Shown here one piece after another: positions 7,217 through 14,295 of a DNA stretch of 64,000 nt. The stretch's first letter is position 1, and every line of letters begins with the position of its first letter. The position numbers and the translations under genes were made by a program. Source of the stretch: Pseudonocardia cypriaca. Its GTDB lineage: Bacteria > Actinomycetota > Actinomycetes > Mycobacteriales > Pseudonocardiaceae. The notes beneath the pieces were generated by a model. That model searched no databases. It was not told where the DNA came from and saw only the letters and a program-made list of their open reading frames with translations. Where the stretch lies: NCBI RefSeq assembly GCF_006717045.1, contig NZ_VFPH01000002.1:62001-126000 (forward strand), read 5' to 3'.

Positions 7217-7230
7217 GGGCCGAGGGACCC
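7217..7230. promoter_or_regulatory. Second candidate DevR box upstream of the Acg-like gene
   Basis: GGGCCGAGGGACCC has the half-site layout of the box at 6003-6019 (reverse complement AGGGCCGAAAGTCCC), with a weaker centre. It lies 112 nt before the nitroreductase ATG and 21 nt after the regulator stop. Confidence 0.4.
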
Positions 7231-7342
7231 TCCCGGCGCGGGACCACCGGCCGCTGCTGCCCGACGCCGGCCGGCGGCAGGCTTGCGGGTGTCGGGAAAG
7301 CGCTGCCCCGCGCGCCCCGCCCGTCCCCGACGAGGAGCAGCG

Positions 7343-8257
7343 ATGACCACCACCAACAACCGCATCGACCAGCGCACCGTGCGAAGCGCGCTCGCGCTCG
7401 CCGCCGCCGCGCCCTCGGTGCACAACAGCCAGCCGTGGCGCTGGGTGGTCGGTCCGCACGCGGTCCACCTCTACGCGGACCTCTCGCGATGGCTACCCAC
7501 CACCGACGCACAGGCCCGCGACCTGATCGTGAGCTGCGGGGCCGCGCTGCACCACGCGCGCGTGGCGCTCGCGGCCGTGGGACTCGCCAGCTCGGCCCAC
7601 CGCATGCCGAACCCCGACGAGCCGAAGCACCTGGCCGCCCTGCAGCTGCACCCCCGCCTCGCCGACGACACCGACCTCGCCCTCGCCGCCGCCATCCTGC
7701 GCAGGCGAACCGACCGCCGCCGCTACACCGGCTGGGAGGTGCCCGCCACGTTCATCGACGACCTGGGCGAGCGCGCCGCCGCGCAGGGCGCCCTGCTCCG
7801 GCCCGTGACGGAAGCCCGGGCCCGCGAGCGGCTGGCCGACGTCATCCGGGACACGGCCGAGGTCCAGGAGGCGAGCGTCTCCTACCTGGCCGCGAGCGGT
7901 GGCGGGACGACCCGGCGGTTCGGCGACGGCCTGATCGAGCAGCCGTCGGACGGAGAACCCGATGGCGCCCTCCTGGCGGTGCTGGCCACCGGATCCGACG
8001 ACTCCCTCTCCCAGCTCCGGGCCGGTGAGGCGCTCAGCGCGGTGCTGCTGCACGCCACCGAGCTCGGCCTCGCGACATGCCCGCTCAGCCGGCCCTTCGA
8101 GATCGCTTCGAGGAGGCGGGAGGTCCGGGACGACGTGCTCGGTGGCACCGCGGTCCCGCAGCTCGTGCTCCGCATCGGCTGGGCGCCACTCGGCACCCCG
8201 TTGCGCCCCACCCCGCGCCGCCCGATCGACGACATGATCGAGCAGCTGCCGATGTGA
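7343..8257 (+). CDS. Acg-family nitroreductase-like protein
   Basis: This 304-residue protein is of the Acg type (Rv2032/Rv3131-like). It starts with TVRSALALAAAAPSVHNSQPWRW, the family signature for the first flavin-binding segment. DLIVSCGAALHHARVAL (about 60-75), RRRTDRRRYTGWEVP (near 125) and the C-terminal HATELGLATCPLSRPFEI follow, with VLRIGWAPLGTPLRPTPRRP at the end. Mycobacterial Acg proteins are strongly DosR-induced. Acg itself binds FMN but lacks nitroreductase activity, so the role may be flavin storage or redox. RBS GAGGAG precedes the ATG. Placed directly after a DevR-like regulator, it is a likely target. Confidence 0.87.
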   Translation: MTTTNNRIDQRTVRSALALAAAAPSVHNSQPWRWVVGPHAVHLYADLSRWLPTTDAQARDLIVSCGAALHHARVALAAVGLASSAHRMPNPDEPKHLAALQLHPRLADDTDLALAAAILRRRTDRRRYTGWEVPATFIDDLGERAAAQGALLRPVTEARARERLADVIRDTAEVQEASVSYLAASGGGTTRRFGDGLIEQPSDGEPDGALLAVLATGSDDSLSQLRAGEALSAVLLHATELGLATCPLSRPFEIASRRREVRDDVLGGTAVPQLVLRIGWAPLGTPLRPTPRRPIDDMIEQLPM

Positions 8258-8263
8258 GTGTCC

Positions 8264-8872
8264 TCAGTTCGCCACCGTGAACCGCGTGCGGCGGTGGGTG
8301 GGCTGCTCGATCTCGTCGAGCAGCGCCACCGCGAAGTCCTCGGCGGAGATCGCCTCGCCCACCGGGTGGTCGGTGCCGACCTGGTAGGAGCCGGTGCGCT
8401 CACCCGGTGCGATCTGCGGGGCCGGCGACACGAACGTCCAGTCGACGCCGTCGCCGAGCCCGCGGAGGTGGTCGAGCGCCTCGGCGACGACGAGCGCCTC
8501 CGGGCGGTAGATCTCGGGGAAGTGCGGAAGGTCGACCAGCCGCGTTCCGTCCACGAGCAGCGAGCCTGCGCCGCCGACGACGACCAGCCGCGCGTCGCCG
8601 AGCGTCTCGACCAGGTTGCGCACCTGCGCGAGGTACTCGCGTGGATCGCCACCGGTGCGGCTCGGACCGATCGCCGACACGACGACGTCCGCCTCGCCCG
8701 CGACGCGCTTGGCGAAGGCGGTGTCGCCCGCGTCGCCCTGCACCGCGATGACGCCGGCCGGTACCTCACCGCCGGACCGCGCGATGCCGGTGACCTCGTG
8801 CCCCCGCTCCACCGCCTCGGCCGCCACTCGCCTGCCGATCATTCCCGTCGCGCCGTAAACCGCGATCCTCAT
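8264..8872 (-). CDS. NAD(P)-dependent oxidoreductase, NAD(P)H-binding atypical SDR type
   Basis: This 202-residue Rossmann protein begins MRIAVYGATGMIGRRVAAEA, the GATGxIG nucleotide motif of atypical SDRs. VVVSAIGP follows near 65, VVVGGAGSLLVDG near 100, then DWTFVSPAPQIAPGERTG. These small proteins resemble the anti-sense flavin/quinone reductase-like family often controlled by HxlR/MarR regulators. The ATG has GGGACGAGG upstream. It is divergent from the HxlR regulator at 8952, with a palindromic site between them. Substrate unknown. It converges tail to tail on the Acg-like gene with a 6-nt gap. Confidence 0.82.
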   Translation of the reverse strand: MRIAVYGATGMIGRRVAAEAVERGHEVTGIARSGGEVPAGVIAVQGDAGDTAFAKRVAGEADVVVSAIGPSRTGGDPREYLAQVRNLVETLGDARLVVVGGAGSLLVDGTRLVDLPHFPEIYRPEALVVAEALDHLRGLGDGVDWTFVSPAPQIAPGERTGSYQVGTDHPVGEAISAEDFAVALLDEIEQPTHRRTRFTVAN

Positions 8873-8924
8873 CCTCGTCCCTTCCCTTCGTCGTGGTCGC
8901 GGCCAAGCTATCCATCGGTTACCG

Positions 8925-8950
8925 AGTACTTCAACGTGCTATAAGTACCT
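8925..8950. promoter_or_regulatory. HxlR operator candidate and leaderless promoter
   Basis: GTACTT (8926-8931), an 11-nt spacer and AAGTAC (8943-8948) form an inverted repeat in the gap between the divergent reductase and HxlR genes. The repeat overlaps TATAAG (8940-8945), a -10 box six nt before the GTG at 8952. HxlR dimers bind spaced inverted repeats of this size. Confidence 0.55.
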
Positions 8951-8951
8951 C

Positions 8952-9371
8952 GTGGTTACCAATGCGTTGCCGCAGCTCGTCGACCGCCTGCGTGCCGAGC
9001 GGACCGACGCCTACGAAGGCGACCTGTTCGACCCGGACTGCCCCACGCGGCTGGTGCTCGACCGGATAGGCGACAAGTGGACGGTGCTCGTCGTCCTCCT
9101 GCTGAGCGACGGTCCGAGGCGGTTCACCGACCTGCGCGGCCACATCGGTCGCGTCGCACCCAAGGTGCTCACCCAGACCCTCCGCCGGATGGAACGCGAC
9201 GGCCTGGTCACCCGCGAGGTCTTCGCTGAGGTCCCGCCACGGGTCGAGTACACCCTCACCGACCTGGGCCGCTCGCTGATCGAGCCGATCGCCGTCATCG
9301 GCGACTGGGCGGAGGTCCACGTCCACCGGATCACCGCCGCGCAGGCCGCCTACGACGCACGGGACACGTAG
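8952..9371 (+). CDS. HxlR-family winged-helix transcriptional regulator
   Basis: This 139-residue regulator has the HxlR core: CPTRLVLDRIGDKWTVLVVLLL (about 31-52), RRFTDLRGHIGRVAPKVLTQTLRRMERDGLVTREV and VEYTLTDLGRSLIEPI. Family members sense reactive electrophiles or oxidants through N-terminal cysteines. Here a single cysteine sits in DPDCPTR at residue 30, which is the usual sensing position. It is divergent from an NAD(P)H-binding reductase and probably represses both. The start GTG sits six nt after a TATAAG box, so the mRNA may be leaderless. Confidence 0.88.
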   Translation: MVTNALPQLVDRLRAERTDAYEGDLFDPDCPTRLVLDRIGDKWTVLVVLLLSDGPRRFTDLRGHIGRVAPKVLTQTLRRMERDGLVTREVFAEVPPRVEYTLTDLGRSLIEPIAVIGDWAEVHVHRITAAQAAYDARDT

Positions 9372-9494
9372 CGCAGGACGTGCGACCCTCCCGAGAGCGA
9401 CCGGTACGCGGGCCCCTCTCGCCTCCGGCGCCCGCGCCTGCCACGATCGGGGCCAGCAACCGCCTGATCATCTTCAACACTGCAGAGGTCCCAC

Positions 9495-10412
9495 GTGCCC
9501 TGGTCCTTCAACCGCCGCCCCTCCCTCGGCGACGACCATCCCGACACCCTCGCCGACGCTCACAACCGCGCCGTCGAACTGGGCGCGCGTGGCCAACACC
9601 AGCAGGCCCGCGAGCTCGACGAGGACACCTTCGAGCGCCGCCGCCGGGTCCTCGGTCCCGACCACCCGCACACCCTCGCCACCGCGAACAACCTCGCCGC
9701 CGATCTCCGCGAGCTGGGCGAGCACCAGCGGGCCCGCGAGCTCGACGAGGAGACACTCGAGCGCCGCCGCCGCGTCCTCGGCGACGACCACCTCGGCACC
9801 CTGGCCAACGCCACCGCGCTCGCCGAGGACTACCGGGCCATGGGCGACTTCCAGCGGGCCCGCGAGCTCGACGAGCTCGCCTTCCTCGGGCGCCGCCGCG
9901 TCCTGGGCGGCGACGACATCCAGACGCTGGAGTCCGCCCACTTCCTCGGCACCGACCTCCGCGCGCTCGGCGAGTTCCAGAAGGCGCGCGAGCTCGACGA
10001 GGACTCCCTCGCCCGCCGCAGCCGCATCCTCGGCGACGACCACCCGGACACCATGGCCAACGGCCACAACCTGGCCATCGACCTCCGGGAGCTCGGCGAG
10101 CACCAGCGCGCCCGCGAGCTCGACGAGGAGACGCTCGCCCGGCGCCGCCGCATCCTGGGCGACAACCACCCCAACACGCTCAACTCCGCGAACAACCTCG
10201 CCGCCGATCACCACGCGCTGGGCGAGCACCAGCGCGCCCTCGAGCTCGACGAGGACACCCTCGCCCGGCGCCGCCGCGTCCTCGGCGACCGGCACCCCGG
10301 CACGATCGCCAACGCCCGCGCTCTCGCCGAGGACCTCCGTGCGCTCGGCGAGCACCAGCGGGCGGCGGCCGTGCTCGCCGAGTTCGGGCTCACAGCTGAG
10401 ATCGCGGGATGA
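9495..10412 (+). CDS. Stand-alone tetratricopeptide repeat protein (seven 42-residue units)
   Basis: The 305-residue protein is nearly all repeat. Seven units of 42 residues follow the pattern LGxDHPxTLxxAxxLAxDLRxLGExQxARELDExTLxRRRRx, the TPR_12/kinesin-light-chain class seen at the C-termini of actinobacterial NB-ARC and FxSxx-COOH-type STAND proteins. There is no NTPase, signal peptide or membrane segment. The DNA itself repeats with a 126-nt period. It could be a free scaffold protein or the surviving repeat end of a larger STAND protein, but a GTG start with GCAGAGG upstream suggests an intact gene. Partners unknown. The last unit breaks off after AVLAEFG, as is normal for a capping helix. 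Confidence 0.8.
   Translation: MPWSFNRRPSLGDDHPDTLADAHNRAVELGARGQHQQARELDEDTFERRRRVLGPDHPHTLATANNLAADLRELGEHQRARELDEETLERRRRVLGDDHLGTLANATALAEDYRAMGDFQRARELDELAFLGRRRVLGGDDIQTLESAHFLGTDLRALGEFQKARELDEDSLARRSRILGDDHPDTMANGHNLAIDLRELGEHQRARELDEETLARRRRILGDNHPNTLNSANNLAADHHALGEHQRALELDEDTLARRRRVLGDRHPGTIANARALAEDLRALGEHQRAAAVLAEFGLTAEIAG
9525..10400 (+). repeat. Tandem 126-nt coding repeat (seven units)
   Basis: Segments such as CTCGGCGACGACCAC and GCCCGCGAGCTCGACGAG recur every 126 nt through the TPR gene, diverging at silent and loop positions. Such arrays can change copy number by recombination. Confidence 0.7.
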
Positions 10413-10415
10413 TCG

Positions 10416-11390
10416 GTGCAGGATGAGGCGGTGATCGCTCCCAGCACACCACTGCCCACCGGCCGGGTCGCCGGCGTCGACCGGGATATCTCCCGCCTCG
10501 TGATGGGCTGCGACAACCAGCGGACGCAGTCGCACGCGGCCACGATGTTCGACGACTTCGTCGCGCGTGGAGGCAACGCGTTCGACACCGCCCACCACTA
10601 CGCCGACGGGCTGATGGAGCGTCTCCTCGGGCAGTGGATGGCCGACCGCGGGGTCCGCGACGAGGTGGTCGTCATCGGGAAGGGCGCCCACACCCCGCAC
10701 TGCGACCCGCCGTCGGTCACCAGCCAGCTGACCGCGAGCCTCGAGCGCCTGCAGACCGACCACGTCGACGTCTACTTCCTGCACCGCGACAACCCGGACG
10801 TGCCCGTCGGTGAGTTCGTGGACGTGCTCAACGAGCACGTCGACGCCGGCCGCATCGGGGTCTTCGGCGGCTCCAACTGGAGCATCGCGCGGATCGAGGA
10901 GGCCAACGCGTACGCGGCTTCCCACGGGAAGCGGGGCTTCGCCGCCGTGAGCAACCACTTCGGGCTCGCGCGTGCGCTCGACGTGCCGTGGGCGGGCTGC
11001 GAGCACGTCACCGACGACGCCGACCGCGAGTGGTTCGAGCGCACCGGCACGCCGCTCTTCCCGTGGTCGTCGCAGGCGCGCGGGTTCTTCACCGGCCGCG
11101 CGGCACCGGAGGACCACTCCGACCCGGAGCTGGTTCGCTGCTACTACAGCGACGGCAACTTCGAGCGGCTCGCCCGTGCCCGGGCGCTCGCTGCCGAGCT
11201 GGGCGTCGCACCCACCGCCATCGCCCTGGCCTACGTCCTCGCGCAGCCCTTCCCGACGTTCGCGCTGATCGGGCCGCGCACGGTCGACGAGACCCGCTCC
11301 TCGGCGGAGGCCTCGACCGTCCGGTTGACGCCCGAGCAGGTCGCATGGCTCGACCTGCGCGACGACGTGTCGGGCCGGGACGGTCGCTGA
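10416..11390 (+). CDS. Aldo/keto reductase
   Basis: This is a 324-residue AKR with the full catalytic tetrad: Asp57 and Tyr62 in NAFDTAHHYADG, Lys89 in VIGKGAH, and His123 in VYFLHRDNP. The C-terminal half has FPWSSQARGFFTG and the phosphate-binding end ALIGPRTVDETRSS. It should reduce aldehydes or ketones with NADPH. It starts 3 nt after the TPR gene, at a GTG; a second in-frame GTG at 10431 is also possible. The AraC-type regulator that follows is convergent. Substrate cannot be inferred. Confidence 0.87.
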   Translation: MQDEAVIAPSTPLPTGRVAGVDRDISRLVMGCDNQRTQSHAATMFDDFVARGGNAFDTAHHYADGLMERLLGQWMADRGVRDEVVVIGKGAHTPHCDPPSVTSQLTASLERLQTDHVDVYFLHRDNPDVPVGEFVDVLNEHVDAGRIGVFGGSNWSIARIEEANAYAASHGKRGFAAVSNHFGLARALDVPWAGCEHVTDDADREWFERTGTPLFPWSSQARGFFTGRAAPEDHSDPELVRCYYSDGNFERLARARALAAELGVAPTAIALAYVLAQPFPTFALIGPRTVDETRSSAEASTVRLTPEQVAWLDLRDDVSGRDGR

Positions 11391-11394
11391 CCCC

Positions 11395-12450
11395 TCAGGT
11401 GTGCAGGTCCTGGGCCGGGGTGCGGCCGAACTCGCGCCGGTAGCTCGCCGCGAACCGGCCGTGGTGGGCGAACCCCCACCGCGATGCGACGCCGGCGACC
11501 GTCGTCCCGGAACCGGGGTCGGCGGTGCGCAGCTCCTGCTGCGCGCGCCGCAGCCGTACCCGGCGCAGGTGGGTCATCGGCGTCGTGTCCAGGTGGCGGC
11601 GGAAGGCGTCCTGAACGGCACGCGGGGAGAGCCGCGCCGCGGCGGCGATCTCCGCCAGCCCGATCGGTTCGCCGGCGTGGTCGTCGATGAACGCCGTGGC
11701 GCGGCGCACCGCGCTCGGCGCGGCGGTCTCCCCGGACGGGCCGCGCTCGGCGTCCAAGGTCGCGTTCGGGAACGTCTCCAGCGCGGTGGCGGCCAGCAGC
11801 CGCATCGTCTGCGCGTGGATCAGCGGGCTGCTGTACGCGGCCTCGTTGCGGCAGAACTCGCGGCTGAAGTAGCGGACAAGGGCCTGCCAGTTCGCGGCCC
11901 GCGCCGGCGACACGGCCCGCGCGAGCGAGAACCGCACCGGCCCGCCGTGTCCTCCGGTGATCTCCTCGGCCACCCGGTCGACGACGCTCAGATCGAGCTT
12001 GACCAGCCCTGCGCGGAAATCCTCCCAGCGGATGCACATCGGTGCCGCCGGGTCCAGGACGAACGGCTCGCCGTGCCCGGGGCTGAGCTCATCGCGCCCG
12101 GTCGACATCCGCAGCCGTCCGCGGAACACCTGCCCCATCAGCAGGAAGCCGAACGGCTCCGTGTTCACCTCGCAGTTCATCGAGTGCTCGTAGCGGGCCA
12201 CGAAGAACCGGCCGCCGTCGGTGAGCTCGTGGCGGAACCGGAACCGCTCGATGCTGCCGTCCAGGCTCACTTTGTGATCCACGTACGTGGCTCGCAGGTA
12301 GTCGTGCGCCTCGTCGGGGTCGGTGGTGTCCACCTTGACGCGACGCGGCTGCTCCGGATACACGCTCTCGCCCCCGAATGGCCGTAGGAACGTGGGTTCG
12401 ATGACGGTAGGTCGCCTCTCCCCGTTGCCATAGGGCCGTCCGTGGGTCAC
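11395..12450 (-). CDS. AraC-family transcriptional regulator
   Basis: This 351-residue regulator has an N-terminal AraC-binding-like sensor domain (about 20-210; RFRFRHELTDGGRFFVARYEH, FGFLLMGQVFRGRL) and a C-terminal double HTH (about 250-350; IGLAEIAAAARLSPRAVQDAFRRHLDTTPMTHLRRVRL, then VAGVASRWGFAHHGRFAASYRREFGRTP). The frame allows a TTG start at 12498, but the GTG at 12450 has GGAGA nine nt upstream and was preferred. It is divergent from the small peptide-SagB-P450 cluster with a 141-nt gap and is a candidate regulator of it. Effector unknown. Confidence 0.84.
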   Translation of the reverse strand: MTHGRPYGNGERRPTVIEPTFLRPFGGESVYPEQPRRVKVDTTDPDEAHDYLRATYVDHKVSLDGSIERFRFRHELTDGGRFFVARYEHSMNCEVNTEPFGFLLMGQVFRGRLRMSTGRDELSPGHGEPFVLDPAAPMCIRWEDFRAGLVKLDLSVVDRVAEEITGGHGGPVRFSLARAVSPARAANWQALVRYFSREFCRNEAAYSSPLIHAQTMRLLAATALETFPNATLDAERGPSGETAAPSAVRRATAFIDDHAGEPIGLAEIAAAARLSPRAVQDAFRRHLDTTPMTHLRRVRLRRAQQELRTADPGSGTTVAGVASRWGFAHHGRFAASYRREFGRTPAQDLHT

Positions 12451-12520
12451 CGGCGTCACTCTCCGTGAGTAATGCGCCGCTCTGTCCACACAGCGCAACT
12501 CGAGTGTCCAGTTCGCGCTG

Positions 12521-12556
12521 ATCGCGTTGCGATCTCGAGAAAGCGCAGGTTAGGCA
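12521..12556 (+). promoter_or_regulatory. Promoter and palindrome upstream of the small peptide gene
   Basis: TTGCGA (12527-12532), an 18-nt spacer and TAGGCA (12551-12556) form a weak promoter 35 nt before the peptide ATG. The perfect repeat ATCGC-GTT-GCGAT (12521-12533) overlaps the -35 box, and CTCGAG occurs at 12499-12504 and 12534-12539. These suit control by the divergent AraC protein. Confidence 0.35.
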
Positions 12557-12591
12557 TGTGCCTTCCCTTGCCGCTCACCAAGGAGCCGCCC

Positions 12592-12684
12592 ATGTGCACC
12601 GGCCTCGGACGACCGTCCGCGCCGCCGCAACCGGCCAAGCCGGACACTCCGTCGATGCCACCGGGGCAACCTGCCGGGTCGTAG
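12592..12684 (+). CDS. Small Pro-rich peptide (30 aa), candidate RiPP-type precursor
   Basis: The ATG follows a near-perfect RBS (AAGGAG, six nt spacing). The 30-residue product begins MCTGLGRPSA and ends PPGQPAGS. It holds nine prolines, one cysteine at position 2 and no aromatic residue. A second in-frame ATG at 12556, also followed by TGC, has a poorer RBS. The stop is 24 nt before a SagB-type dehydrogenase gene, itself overlapping a P450 gene. A peptide this short with such an RBS right in front of two oxidative enzymes is what a ribosomal peptide precursor would look like. No known precursor family is recognised, and no leader/core split is obvious. It could also be an uORF that tunes translation. 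Confidence 0.5.
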   Translation: MCTGLGRPSAPPQPAKPDTPSMPPGQPAGS

Positions 12685-12708
12685 CCCGGACGGCGGCAGA
12701 CTGGGTGG

Positions 12709-14295
12709 GTGAACGACAGCCACCCAGCCCGGACGTTCCACGACCTCACCAAGTACTACCCGCTGAGCGACACGGGCCCGGGCGACACGGGCGACGAACG
12801 CATCGGCATCGGTGACCCGGCCGCGCGTACCGCCGCGATCTGGCAGAAGGACTGGGACATCAAGCCGTTCCTGTACAAGGTCTACGAGGGACCGCCGCCG
12901 CTGGAGCTGACCCGTGACCTGCCCGATGCGGGGCGGCCCGCGCTCGAAGCGATCGCCGGAACCGGCGCGGAACCATCGGACGCCGTCCCCGACCGCGCGC
13001 TGCTCGGGCGGCTCGGCCTGCTGACGAACGGCGCGCTCGACCGCAGCTGGACCAGCCCCGATGGCCGCGTCCACCAGTTCCGCACGGCGGGTGGCACGGG
13101 CGCGCAGTACCACCTCGAGCTGTACTTCGTCTGCGCCGACCTCCCCGACCTCGACGCGGGCGTCTACCACTACTCCGCCTTCGACCACAGCCTGCGCCTG
13201 CTGCGCGCCGGGGACTTCCGCGCCGCCCTCGCGGATGCCACCGGGAACGAGCCGTCGATCGCCTCCGCCCCGGTCGTGCTGGCGATGACCAGCACGTTCT
13301 GGCGCAACGCGTGGCGCTACCGCGAGCGCGCCTACCGGCACGCGTACTGGGACGCCGGCACCTCGCTCTCGCACATCCTCGCGGTCGCGGCGTCGGCCCG
13401 CGTCCCGGCCCGGCTCGTGTTCGCCTACGCCGACACGGCCGTGAACGAGGTGCTCGACGTCGACGGGCTGCGCGAGTCCACGGTCGCGCTCGCGGCGCTC
13501 GGCCACGCCGGCACCGCACCGCCGCCCGCTCGGGAACCGGGGCCGCTCGACCTCCCCACGCGGCGGCTCTCGCCCGCGGAGGTCACCTTCCACACGATCA
13601 CCGACATGCACCGCGCCTCGTCCCTGCCGACGGGAGCGGATGCCGCCGCGTGGCGGGCGCGCCGGTGGCACCGACCGGCGGCGGAACCGGTCGGTGAGCT
13701 GACGGAGCTGCGCCCCCTCCCGGCCGACCAGCTCGATCCGCGGCCCGTGGAGCAGCTCATCCTGCGCCGCCGCTCCACGCGGAACTACGACACCGGCGTG
13801 GAGATCCCCTTCGAGGCGTTCTCCACGCTGCTGGACCGTTCCACCCGGGGCGTGGCCTCGGACGTCCTGACGCCGGGCGCGCCACTCACCGACCTCTACC
13901 TGATCGTCAACGCCGTCGAGGGGCTCACCCCGGGCGTCTACCTCCACCACCCCGACCGGAACGCGGTCGAGCTCCTCCGCGCGGGCACGTTCCGCGAGGA
14001 CGCCGCCCGGATCGCGGCGAGGCAGCAGTACGCGGGCGACGCGCACGTCAACCTCTACTACCTCGCGCACCTGCCGTCGATCCTCGAGCGGTACGGCGAC
14101 CGCGGCTACCGCCTCGCCCAGCTGGAAGGCGCCCTGCACGCCGGCAAGCTGCACCTCGGCACGCACGCCCTCGGGCTCGGCGCGGTGGGCTCGACGTCGT
14201 ACGACGACGAGGTGGTCGACTTCTTCTCCCCCCACGCTGCCGGCAAGGACTACATGTTCGTCACGGTGTTCGGCAAGCGCAGGCGCACGAGGTGA
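12709..14295 (+). CDS. SagB/ThcOx-type dehydrogenase (two nitroreductase-like domains)
   Basis: The 528-residue protein has the layout of long SagB-type FMN dehydrogenases. It opens with ARTFHDLTKYYPLSD and KPFLYKVYEGPPPLEL, and a first nitroreductase-like domain runs to about 260 (GVYHYSAFDHSLRLL, YRHAYWDAGTSLSHILAVA). A second runs from about 345 (ILRRRSTRNYD) to 525 (GVYLHHPD, YRLAQLEGALHAGKLHLGTHALGLGAVGS). SagB enzymes oxidise azolines to azoles in peptide natural products; relatives act without a cyclodehydratase in other clusters. No YcaO, protease or transporter gene is in this window, so the substrate is open. Its stop overlaps the P450 start (GTGA), and the small peptide gene lies just upstream. 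Confidence 0.82.
   Translation: MNDSHPARTFHDLTKYYPLSDTGPGDTGDERIGIGDPAARTAAIWQKDWDIKPFLYKVYEGPPPLELTRDLPDAGRPALEAIAGTGAEPSDAVPDRALLGRLGLLTNGALDRSWTSPDGRVHQFRTAGGTGAQYHLELYFVCADLPDLDAGVYHYSAFDHSLRLLRAGDFRAALADATGNEPSIASAPVVLAMTSTFWRNAWRYRERAYRHAYWDAGTSLSHILAVAASARVPARLVFAYADTAVNEVLDVDGLRESTVALAALGHAGTAPPPAREPGPLDLPTRRLSPAEVTFHTITDMHRASSLPTGADAAAWRARRWHRPAAEPVGELTELRPLPADQLDPRPVEQLILRRRSTRNYDTGVEIPFEAFSTLLDRSTRGVASDVLTPGAPLTDLYLIVNAVEGLTPGVYLHHPDRNAVELLRAGTFREDAARIAARQQYAGDAHVNLYYLAHLPSILERYGDRGYRLAQLEGALHAGKLHLGTHALGLGAVGSTSYDDEVVDFFSPHAAGKDYMFVTVFGKRRRTR

Noticed and set aside
12472..12591. 40-codon extension of the small peptide from the GTG or ATG at 12472-12556
   Set aside because: The upstream part overlaps the promoter and the divergent regulator; the RBS AAGGAG is positioned for the ATG at 12592. 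The ATG at 12556 is left as an alternative.
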